Shown: piece by piece, positions 1-5,982 of the stretch
How positions within the stretch are numbered: the stretch's first letter is position 1
How the letters are laid out: every line of letters starts with the position of its first letter
Source of the DNA: Sandaracinaceae bacterium
GTDB taxonomy: Bacteria > Myxococcota_A > Polyangia > Polyangiales > JAFGIB01
Length of the DNA: 8,469 bases
Direction of reading: 5' to 3'
Assembly (NCBI GenBank): GCA_017881145.1
Contig: JADGRG010000563.1
Span: forward strand, 1 to 8,469
The notes under the pieces: generated by a model
What the model saw: the letters and a program-made list of their open reading frames with translations, nothing else
Database searches by the model: none
What the model was told of the DNA's origin: nothing
Program-made: the position numbers and the translations under genes

Positions 1-178
1 GAGCGAAGTCCTGCTGTCCGGTTGCCAAGATCCGCTTGCGCAGGCGCGCCCGCACCAGCTCGCGCTTGCCCTCGGTCAGACGAATGCCCGCCACCTGATA
101 GAGGATGCTCGCAATGGACTCGAAGTCGGCCTGCGTAAGCGTGCGTGCGACGTCTTCGTTCGACATGGGAGCGGGCAT
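1..178 (-). CDS. cheR: Chemotaxis methyltransferase CheR, N-terminal fragment (cut by window edge)
   Basis: Only the first 59 codons are visible; the gene runs off the left edge. CheR transfers methyl groups from S-adenosylmethionine to glutamates on chemoreceptors in the cytoplasm, which allows adaptation. The fragment reads as the small all-helical N-terminal CheR domain: a helix ending in YQVAGIRL, followed by the basic stretch TEGKRELVRARLRKR, matching the family pattern GI-x-L-x3-K-x2-LV-x2-RL. The SAM-binding domain is outside the window. Two in-frame ATGs exist, at 178 and 166; neither has a clear Shine-Dalgarno, and the second would start MSNEDVARTL. I give the longer form. It begins 28 bp after the receptor stop on the same strand, so it is probably the fourth gene of the cheA-cheW-mcp-cheR operon. 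The family call is fairly secure despite the short length because of both motif and context. Confidence 0.8.
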   Translation of the reverse strand, partial: MPAPMSNEDVARTLTQADFESIASILYQVAGIRLTEGKRELVRARLRKRILATGQQDFA

Positions 179-206
179 GGTGTGCGCGGCGCTGGCTAGT
201 GCGGGC

Positions 207-2849
207 TCAAAAGTCCTTGAGATTGGCTGCGTCTTTACCGTCGTCATCGAAGGGAATCAGCCACTTGGGATCGACTCGCCCCCGCCCGTTGCCGTTGGCA
301 GGGCCGCGCGAAAAATCGGTGCCAGTGCTGCGCGCTGCGCTTTTCGGTTCGACTGCGCGTGCCGCCGCTAGCTGCGGACGGCCACCACCCGCGTAAGCGC
401 CGCCGCGTCCGCCACCTCTGCCACGGGCGCTGGCGTTCGCATCGGTAACGCGGAACTCGGCGACCATTTCGCGCAGGCTCGAGGCCTGTCCGCTCAGCTC
501 CTGGGCGGCACTGGCAGCTTCTTCGGTGGTGGCTGCGTTCTGCTGCGTGGAGCGCGACATCTCCTCGACCGCACCGTTGATCTGGGTGACGCCAGCCGAC
601 TGCTGATCGGAAGCGGCGGAGATCTCGGCCATCACGTCCACGACCTTCTCGATGCTGCTGTTGATCTCCCGGAAGTTCTGCATGACCTCGCGGTTCAACG
701 CGACGCCGTCTTCGGCACGGTGCACCGAATCCTCGATCATCTGCGAGGTGGTGCGCGCAGCTTCGGCGCTGCGCATGGCGAGGTTGCGAACTTCCTCGGC
801 CACCACCGCGAAGCCCTTGCCGGCGTCTCCGGCGCGTGCGGCTTCGACCGCGGCATTGAGCGCGAGCAGGTTGGTCTGGAAAGCGATCTCGTCGATGGTC
901 TTGACGATCTTGGCGGTGTGGTCGGCCGAGGTCTTGATCTCCGAGATCGCGGTCGAGAGCCGCTGCATCGACTGCACGCCGCTGTCGGCGCCGCTGCGCG
1001 TGGCTTCGGCGAGCTCACGGGCTTCCTGCGACTTGCCTGCGTTCTGACGGCTCATGGCTGCCATCTCCTGCAAGGAGCTGGTGATCTCCTGGAGGGCACC
1101 CGCACGATCGGAGGCCGATTCGGCGAGCGTCTGGGAGCTGGTGGTGATCTCACCCGCGGCAGTGGCCACCTGATCGGCAGAGCTAGTTACTTGGGAGAGC
1201 GTCTGTTCCAGGTTCTGCAACGCAGTGTTGAGGGCTTCTTCCATGCGCGCGTATTGGCCGCGGTAGTCGCCGGTCATGCGCACGGAGAGATCGCGATCCG
1301 CGACCAGGCCGAGTGTCTCGACGGCCTCGGCCATCGGGCGTTCGACGGCCTCGAGCATGGCGTTGGTGCCGTTGATCAGGTCCTTGTAGACGCCCGCATA
1401 GGATGAGGAGTCGGCGCGGTGTACCAGCTCGCCAGCTTGGGCCGAGCCGATCAGCTCGTGCACGTCGCGCAAGAGGGAGCGCAGCGTGGCGTTGGCGAGC
1501 TGGAAATTGCGGGCGAGCGCATCTTTGTCGGAGCGAGGCTGCACGTCGACCGAGAGGTCGCCCTTGGACAAGCTTTCCATGGCCTGGGCCAGGCCGCGCA
1601 CGTAGGCGATGATGGAGCGCAGCGAAGTCGCCAGGGTGCCCATCTCATCGCGGCTCTCGTAGTGCACGATGCTGTCGAAGTCGCCAGCGGCGATGTGCTT
1701 CGCCGCGGTGGTCATCTCCACCAGCGGTCTCGTGAACCTGCGCTCGATTAGGAAGCCAAAGAGGATGACGGCGATCAGTGCGCCGAAGGTTGCGGCCACC
1801 AGGATGTATCGCACGACGTTGGTGCTTGCGACGGCGTCGGCATAGGGCAGTCGGATCAAGAGAGACCAGTTCATGCCGGAGAAGCCGAGGGCTCCGCGGT
1901 TGTGGGCATAGCCGCTCAGCATCTTGATCTGCTTGCGCGCGTGGATCGAGACGCTGGAGCCGCGTTCGCCGTGCACGGCGGCCTGCGCTGCAGTCACGCC
2001 GGCCTCTGCGAGGTTTAGCTTGAGCAGCACATCCATGTCGTGGTGCACCTCCTCGCTGCCGCGCGTGGAGGGATCGTAGTCGACCAGCACCCGGCCTTGC
2101 CCGTCGATCAGGGTCATCTCGACGCCAGGTTGACCGGTGCGCTTCATCTCTTGGTAGGCGCCGCGAATGATCTCGTCGACGGCAGAGAAGCGGATGCGGT
2201 TGGTCCAATAGCCCAGGACCTTTCCGCTGGCGTCTTGCAGCGGTGCCGAGAAGCCGAGGCAGAGACCGTCGTCGTTCGGGTAGGCGGTCTTCACGTCCGG
2301 GTCGACGTGGGCATCCTCGACGTAGGTTCCCGACAACGTATCGTTGCCGGCGGTGGCGTGGGGCTGTTTGGGCATGGACTGGCCGCGCGCCAGCGCCTTG
2401 AACCACTCGGCCTCGCGGTAGCTGCGCGCATAGAGCCGCGCGGTGTCGAGCGGTTTGCCCTGGGCGTCGCGCGAGTTCACGGCGATGACTTTGCCGTCGG
2501 TGTCGACCAGGATGGTGAGCTGGTAGACGCCGTAGAGCGCGACATAGCGGTTCATCGCGTGGACGATGGGGTTGTCGTCTTCGCTGGGCTTATACCAGTG
2601 CGCGTGATCGATGCTTACCACGCTCGCAGCGAAGGCCTGGGCGTCGCCATAGCGGTCCCTGAGGCTGCGGTCGATACGGTCGGTCACGGTCTCGGCCAGC
2701 GCCGCGAAGTGCTCGCCGACCAGGGCATCACTGGCGTCGAGGCCGTGAAGCGCGGTCAGGCCGACTCCCGCCATCGGCACAAAGCCGCAGAAGAGGATCG
2801 TGATGATGGTCTTGGCGGTAAGGTTGAGCGCTGCGAATCGTTTGAACAT
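207..2849 (-). CDS. Methyl-accepting chemotaxis protein with double-Cache-like periplasmic sensor and multiple HAMP-like modules
   Basis: This is an 880-residue transmembrane chemoreceptor that would control CheA through CheW. The first membrane helix spans about residues 14-34. A periplasmic region of about 305 residues follows (38-343), with two PAS-like beta segments (TILVDTDGKVIAV near 112-124 and MTLIDGQGRVLVDY near 245-258), suggesting a double Cache domain. The second membrane helix is about 346-368. A HAMP domain follows (about 368-420, RPLVEMTTAAKHIAAGDF), then two or three more HAMP-like repeats to about 550 (SKGDLSVDV, AGELVHRAD, ADRDLSVRM). The signalling domain carries the highly conserved hairpin tip (EIAFQTNLLALNAAVEAARA through GKGFAVVAEEVRNLA, about 654-691). 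A likely methylation site pair is E776-E777 in ATTEEAASA. Residues 805-860 form a Gly/Arg-rich flexible tail, ending in WLIPFDDD and finally NLKDF. The start has a GAGG ribosome site 5 nt upstream. I cannot predict the ligand; I do not see a clean dCache amino-acid-binding motif. Confidence 0.96.
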   Translation of the reverse strand: MFKRFAALNLTAKTIITILFCGFVPMAGVGLTALHGLDASDALVGEHFAALAETVTDRIDRSLRDRYGDAQAFAASVVSIDHAHWYKPSEDDNPIVHAMNRYVALYGVYQLTILVDTDGKVIAVNSRDAQGKPLDTARLYARSYREAEWFKALARGQSMPKQPHATAGNDTLSGTYVEDAHVDPDVKTAYPNDDGLCLGFSAPLQDASGKVLGYWTNRIRFSAVDEIIRGAYQEMKRTGQPGVEMTLIDGQGRVLVDYDPSTRGSEEVHHDMDVLLKLNLAEAGVTAAQAAVHGERGSSVSIHARKQIKMLSGYAHNRGALGFSGMNWSLLIRLPYADAVASTNVVRYILVAATFGALIAVILFGFLIERRFTRPLVEMTTAAKHIAAGDFDSIVHYESRDEMGTLATSLRSIIAYVRGLAQAMESLSKGDLSVDVQPRSDKDALARNFQLANATLRSLLRDVHELIGSAQAGELVHRADSSSYAGVYKDLINGTNAMLEAVERPMAEAVETLGLVADRDLSVRMTGDYRGQYARMEEALNTALQNLEQTLSQVTSSADQVATAAGEITTSSQTLAESASDRAGALQEITSSLQEMAAMSRQNAGKSQEARELAEATRSGADSGVQSMQRLSTAISEIKTSADHTAKIVKTIDEIAFQTNLLALNAAVEAARAGDAGKGFAVVAEEVRNLAMRSAEAARTTSQMIEDSVHRAEDGVALNREVMQNFREINSSIEKVVDVMAEISAASDQQSAGVTQINGAVEEMSRSTQQNAATTEEAASAAQELSGQASSLREMVAEFRVTDANASARGRGGGRGGAYAGGGRPQLAAARAVEPKSAARSTGTDFSRGPANGNGRGRVDPKWLIPFDDDGKDAANLKDF

Positions 2850-2854
2850 AACAT

Positions 2855-2858
2855 CCTC
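2855..2858 (-). promoter_or_regulatory. Ribosome binding site of the chemoreceptor gene
   Basis: GAGG on the minus strand, 5 nt before the ATG at 2849, in the 15-bp gap after the cheW stop. It supports that start codon and independent ribosome loading within the operon. Confidence 0.65.
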
Positions 2859-2864
2859 GCGTTA

Positions 2865-3368
2865 CTAAGCGGTTTCTGGGCCGGCGGTTGGAGCCTGCAT
2901 CAGGCCCGTGCTGTCCAGGACCCGGTCGATGTCCAAGAGCAGCTTCACCTGGCCGTTGTGCTTGCCGATGCCGAGCAGACAGCTGGTATCGACGTGCGCA
3001 CCGAACTCGGGCGCGTGTTCGATTTCCGTGCTCTTGATGTCGAGCACTTCCTTGACGCGATCGACGACCACACCCATCTCCATGGTGTGCCTGCGCACCA
3101 CCACGATGCAGGTCTCGTTGGACGCAGCCAGCGTTTCCATGCCCAGCTTGGCGCGCAGGTCGACGACGGGAATGATCTTGCCGCGCAGATTGATGATGCC
3201 GCGGATGAAGTGTGGCGTGTTGGGCACCATGGTGATCGGCAAGAGACCGATGATCTCTTGGACCTTCAGGATCTCGATTCCGTATTCCTCTGCGCCGAGA
3301 TGGAACGTCAGGTACTTGCCGGAGCGTGCGTCCGGCGTGGCGGGGGAATTCGGTTCGCGCGTGGACAT
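2865..3368 (-). CDS. cheW: Chemotaxis adaptor protein CheW
   Basis: CheW is the soluble scaffold that couples chemoreceptor tips to the P5 domain of CheA in cytoplasmic arrays. The 167-residue product has the usual length and fills one CheW-like double beta-barrel domain. Hallmarks are YLTFHLGAEEYGIEILKVQE (about 19-38), then FIRGIINLRGKIIPVVDLRA (about 54-73) with the conserved NLRG arginine, VVDRVKEVLDI (about 101-111), and LLGIGKHNGQVKLLLDIDRV near the end. The first 16 residues are polar and probably disordered. The ATG at 3368 immediately follows the cheA stop codon (TAG then ATG, no gap), with a good Shine-Dalgarno inside the end of cheA, so the two are probably translationally coupled. 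Its position between cheA and the receptor suggests it serves this particular receptor-kinase complex. Confidence 0.97.
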   Translation of the reverse strand: MSTREPNSPATPDARSGKYLTFHLGAEEYGIEILKVQEIIGLLPITMVPNTPHFIRGIINLRGKIIPVVDLRAKLGMETLAASNETCIVVVRRHTMEMGVVVDRVKEVLDIKSTEIEHAPEFGAHVDTSCLLGIGKHNGQVKLLLDIDRVLDSTGLMQAPTAGPETA

Positions 3369-5663
3369 CTAGGCAGCCCTTTCTGGCGTGGCGAAGAACG
3401 TGTCGCCGGTGCTTCCGGAAGGCGAGGAACGCGCCATCCGCGTGATGCCGCTCGGATCCAGAATCAGACCGACGCGACCGTCGCGCAGAATCGCTCCCCC
3501 AGAAACTCCTTCGATATCGCGCAAGCCGCCGCCCAGCGCCTTTACAACCACCTGTTGTTGGCCCAGGAGCTCGTCCACTAGCATGGCGCAAGCTTCCGAG
3601 CCTTCGCCGATCACGATCAGCAGGCCCCGCAACGGGTCTTCGACGGCTGCAGGCACTGCGAACGCGCGGTGCAGGCGGAAGATGGGTAACGAGCGATCGC
3701 GGAAGAGCACCATCTCGCCCGCACCGAGCACGCGGCTGAGCGCAGTGTCTTTGGGCCTGAAGGTGGTGGTGATGGCGAGCGTTGGAATGATGAAACGCTC
3801 GGCGCCGACCCGCACCAGCATGCCGTCGGTGATGGCGAGTGTCACCGGCAGGCGGATCGAAAACACCGTGCCTTTGCCCTGTTCGGAGCGGATGGCGATG
3901 CGGCCGTCGAGCTTGGCGATGCCGCGCTGCACCACGTCCATGCCGACGCCTCGACCGGAAAGGTCGGTCACCACCTCGGCGGTCGAGAACCCTGGCTTGA
4001 AGATCAGCGCGTAAGCATCGCTGTCGCTGATCTGTTCGTCGCGCGAGATCAGGCCACGCTCGATGGCCTTGGCTACGATCTTCTCGCGATTGAGGCCGCG
4101 GCCATCGTCGTGCAGCTCGACCATTACGTGTCCGCCGCGGTGCGTTGCCAAGAGGCGAATCGTGCCGCGCTCGGGCTTGCCGGCTCTGCGTCGTTCGTCG
4201 GGCGGTTCGATGCCGTGGTCGCAAGCGTTGCGGATCATGTGAACCAGTGGTTCGGCGAGCACATCGACCAGATTGCGGTCGAGCTCGGTGTCTTCGCCGT
4301 CGGTCACTAGTTCGAGGAGCTTGTTGGTCTTGAGCGCGACGTCGCGCGCGATGCGCTCCATCTTCTTGAAGGTCGCGCGCAGCGGCACCATGCGCAGCGA
4401 GGTGGCGAGATCTTGCAGCTCGCGCACGATCTTGCCGGCATGAGCAATCTTGCGTTGCAGCTCGATGCGCTGCGGTCCAGCCAGCGTATCGTCCTGCGCC
4501 ACCATGGACTGGGCGATCACCAGCTCGCCGACGGCGTCGAGCAGGCCGTCCAGGCGGTCGGTACGCACACGCACGAAGATATCGGCTTGCTTCTCGCCAC
4601 CTTCGCGCGCGGGGCCGGCCGCTGCAGCAGGCTCCGCGTGCTCCGCGTGCGCTGCCTGCGCTGCGGCCGGCAGGGAGACCTTGGCAGCGCTGGGCAGAGG
4701 CGCGCGTTCGGCGGCGCCGGCGCCGATGCCGTGTGCTTCGGGTTCGGCCAGGCACGCCAGTAGCTCGGCGTGGTCGGCCGGGATGCGTAGCGAGCCTTGA
4801 CCCGCATGGGTGCGCTGCAGCTGCTCACAGAGATTGCGCAGACCGTCGAGCGCGCGCAGCGCAAGGTTGGCATAGCCGCCGGTGCAGAGGATCTCCCTGT
4901 CGCGTGCACGCGAGAGCAGTGACTCGGCAGAGTGAGCGAGGCGGGTGACAGGCGTGAGGTCGAGGAAGCCCGAAACGCCTTTGATGGTGTGGAAGGCGCG
5001 GAAGACCGTGTCGATTGCGTCGCGCTCTTCGGGATGAGTCTCGAGCGTGAGCAAGGACTGCTCGGCCTTGGCAAGATGGTCGCGCGCTTCATCCAGAAAT
5101 TCGTTCAGCAGCTCCACCTCGGCGGTGACATTGAACACAGTGGACGCGGCGGCAGTCGCGGCTGCAGCGGATGGCTGCGGCCCTGGCAGGCTGGCAGCGG
5201 CCGGTGCGGCAGCCGCCGCCGTTGGCTGCGGCCCTGGCAGGCTGGCAGCGGCCGGTGCGGCAGCCGCCGCCGTTGGCTGCGGGGCGGGCTGGAATTGCTC
5301 TGGGATGTTGCTGGGCGTGCACTGTCCATCCGCTGCGGCGGCTACCAGGCGTGCGGCGGCCGCGAGCGCCTCGCTGGGATCTCCAGTCTGGCCGAGAATC
5401 ACGGCTTCGACGCGGTCCGCCGCCTCCATCACCAGGCGCGCAAGCAGCAGCGGCGCGGCCGAGCCATCCGGGTTCTTTTCGGCGCGTCCGAGCAAAGCCT
5501 CCCAGAGCGCGTTGAGGTCGGCCGCGTCGCGCGCTTCACTCGGATCGAGCTGGATGAGCAGTGAGGCCAGCTGCGCGAGATCAGCGGTGCTGTAGTCAGG
5601 TAGGCGCGGTCGTTCGGTGCCGGGTACACCTGTGTGCTCGGCGGGGCGAGGCTTCTTGCTCAT
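3369..5663 (-). CDS. cheA: Chemotaxis histidine kinase CheA with an additional N-terminal domain
   Basis: This 764-residue cytoplasmic kinase would autophosphorylate under receptor control and pass phosphate to CheY/CheB-type regulators. Residues 1-115 are a largely helical segment that I cannot assign. A Pro/Ala linker follows (about 125-175) and contains two identical 17-residue repeats. The HPt (P1) domain follows (about 180-305), with the phosphorylatable His225 in FRAFHTIKGVSGFL. An Ala-rich linker (about 310-358) lies where a P2 domain would sit; P2 appears absent. P3 dimerisation begins at DIFVRVRTDRLDGLLDAVGE (361-380). The ATPase carries the N box IRNACDHGIE (Asn479), G1 box DDGRGL (519-524) and G2 box GRGVGM (570-575). 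The CheW-like P5 domain runs from about 608 to 742. The frame stays open to 5849, but the ATG at 5663 has an AGGGA site 6 nt upstream and begins a plausible MSKK leader. It is the first gene of the operon. Confidence 0.96.
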   Translation of the reverse strand: MSKKPRPAEHTGVPGTERPRLPDYSTADLAQLASLLIQLDPSEARDAADLNALWEALLGRAEKNPDGSAAPLLLARLVMEAADRVEAVILGQTGDPSEALAAAARLVAAAADGQCTPSNIPEQFQPAPQPTAAAAAPAAASLPGPQPTAAAAAPAAASLPGPQPSAAAATAAASTVFNVTAEVELLNEFLDEARDHLAKAEQSLLTLETHPEERDAIDTVFRAFHTIKGVSGFLDLTPVTRLAHSAESLLSRARDREILCTGGYANLALRALDGLRNLCEQLQRTHAGQGSLRIPADHAELLACLAEPEAHGIGAGAAERAPLPSAAKVSLPAAAQAAHAEHAEPAAAAGPAREGGEKQADIFVRVRTDRLDGLLDAVGELVIAQSMVAQDDTLAGPQRIELQRKIAHAGKIVRELQDLATSLRMVPLRATFKKMERIARDVALKTNKLLELVTDGEDTELDRNLVDVLAEPLVHMIRNACDHGIEPPDERRRAGKPERGTIRLLATHRGGHVMVELHDDGRGLNREKIVAKAIERGLISRDEQISDSDAYALIFKPGFSTAEVVTDLSGRGVGMDVVQRGIAKLDGRIAIRSEQGKGTVFSIRLPVTLAITDGMLVRVGAERFIIPTLAITTTFRPKDTALSRVLGAGEMVLFRDRSLPIFRLHRAFAVPAAVEDPLRGLLIVIGEGSEACAMLVDELLGQQQVVVKALGGGLRDIEGVSGGAILRDGRVGLILDPSGITRMARSSPSGSTGDTFFATPERAA
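3377..3383 (-). promoter_or_regulatory. Ribosome binding site of cheW inside the end of cheA
   Basis: GAAAGGG on the minus strand, 8 nt before the cheW ATG at 3368 and within the last codons of cheA. With the TAG-ATG junction, this is the arrangement expected for coupled translation, which would keep kinase and adaptor amounts in step. Confidence 0.6.
5173..5274 (-). repeat. Perfect 51-bp tandem duplication within cheA
   Basis: Two directly adjacent 51-bp units (5173-5223 and 5224-5274) are identical base for base, and the first 8 bases of a third copy follow at 5275-5282. The length is a multiple of three, so the frame is kept. Each unit encodes a 17-residue Pro/Ala segment containing PQPTAAAAAPAAASLPG, at about CheA residues 128-144 and 145-161. 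The duplication lengthens the flexible linker between the N-terminal domain and the HPt domain. Complete identity suggests a recent or frequently changing slippage/recombination event. Confidence 0.93.
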
Positions 5664-5664
5664 T

Positions 5665-5676
5665 GCAGGTCCCTGC
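5665..5676 (-). promoter_or_regulatory. cheA ribosome binding site within a short inverted repeat
   Basis: The minus strand reads GCAGGGACCTGC, a perfect 5-bp inverted repeat around a 2-base centre. The AGGGA Shine-Dalgarno (5670-5674) lies within it, 6 nt before the cheA ATG at 5663. In RNA it could form GCAG/CTGC around a GGAC loop. A four-pair stem is weak, so a regulatory role is only a possibility. The ribosome site is what supports the 5663 start. Confidence 0.45.
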
Positions 5677-5850
5677 GGTCGTGTTTCACGGCTGCATGTT
5701 CTTTGTCGGCAGCTCCCCGTCCGGACTTGATGACGCGCATGGCCTATAGCGACAGACGCCCACAAGATCATGAGCGCTACTGCCACCTGCGTCACCGAAG
5801 TACGGCGATGTGATCTCACGGGTCGAGAGCCAGCCATCGCAGAGCGCATG

Positions 5851-5859
5851 TGTTAGCGT
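5851..5859 (+). promoter_or_regulatory. Possible extended -10 promoter element for the lipoprotein gene
   Basis: TGTTAGCGT on the plus strand resembles an extended -10 element (TG followed by a TA-containing hexamer). It lies about 125 bp before the proposed lipoprotein start. No recognisable -35 hexamer precedes it. A related string, TGTAAGCT, lies before the next gene at 7304-7311. This is weak pattern evidence only. Confidence 0.18.
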
Positions 5860-5982
5860 GAAGATGAAGATCGAGATGACATCCGAGGCCAACCGGACCG
5901 CGACGCGCCTGCACACGACGCTCTACCAACGTGCGGAGGCTTCGTGGTCCGGTGGCGAAACCAGGAGCTGGGGGGTCGGACG

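Larger units (their letters stand above)
5664..5982. other. Divergent intergenic region between cheA and the lipoprotein gene
   Basis: This stretch of about 320 bp separates the leftward chemosensory operon from the rightward lipoprotein gene, so it should carry promoters for both. I see no RNA gene or convincing protein gene. The open frame extending upstream of cheA and several short opposing frames have no recognisable domains. Candidates seen are an inverted repeat over the cheA ribosome site, a weak TATAGG (-10-like) on the minus strand at 5743-5748 with no good -35 partner, and a TGTTAGCGT element at 5851-5859 on the plus strand. A 42-codon frame from GTG 5858 ends in an ATGA overlap with the lipoprotein start. 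None of these is strong. Confidence 0.55.

Noticed and set aside
2040..3581. Long plus-strand frame (513 codons) opposite the receptor, cheW and cheA
   Set aside because: It lies antisense to three clearly homologous genes, shows no domain, and is the kind of shadow frame expected in GC-rich coding DNA.
2728..4755. Long minus-strand frame (675 codons) overlapping cheA and cheW
   Set aside because: Arg/Ala/Pro-rich composition and frame offset to cheA and cheW, whose own motifs are complete; a shadow frame.
5680..5713. Small inverted repeats (CGTG-TTT-CACG and GCTGC...GCAGC) upstream of cheA as a riboswitch or terminator
   Set aside because: The stems are only 4-5 bp, there is no U-tract and no known riboswitch core, and such repeats are common by chance in GC-rich DNA.
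5743..5748. TATAGG on the minus strand as a cheA promoter -10
   Set aside because: The six bases at the right spacing upstream do not resemble TTGACA, and no other sigma-factor pattern (sigma-54 or flagellar sigma-28) is evident, so I did not list it as a promoter.
5664..5849. Upstream extension of the cheA frame by 62 codons
   Set aside because: The extension has a composition unlike the N-terminus of a kinase and no recognised motif, while ATG 5663 has a good AGGGA ribosome site 6 nt upstream.
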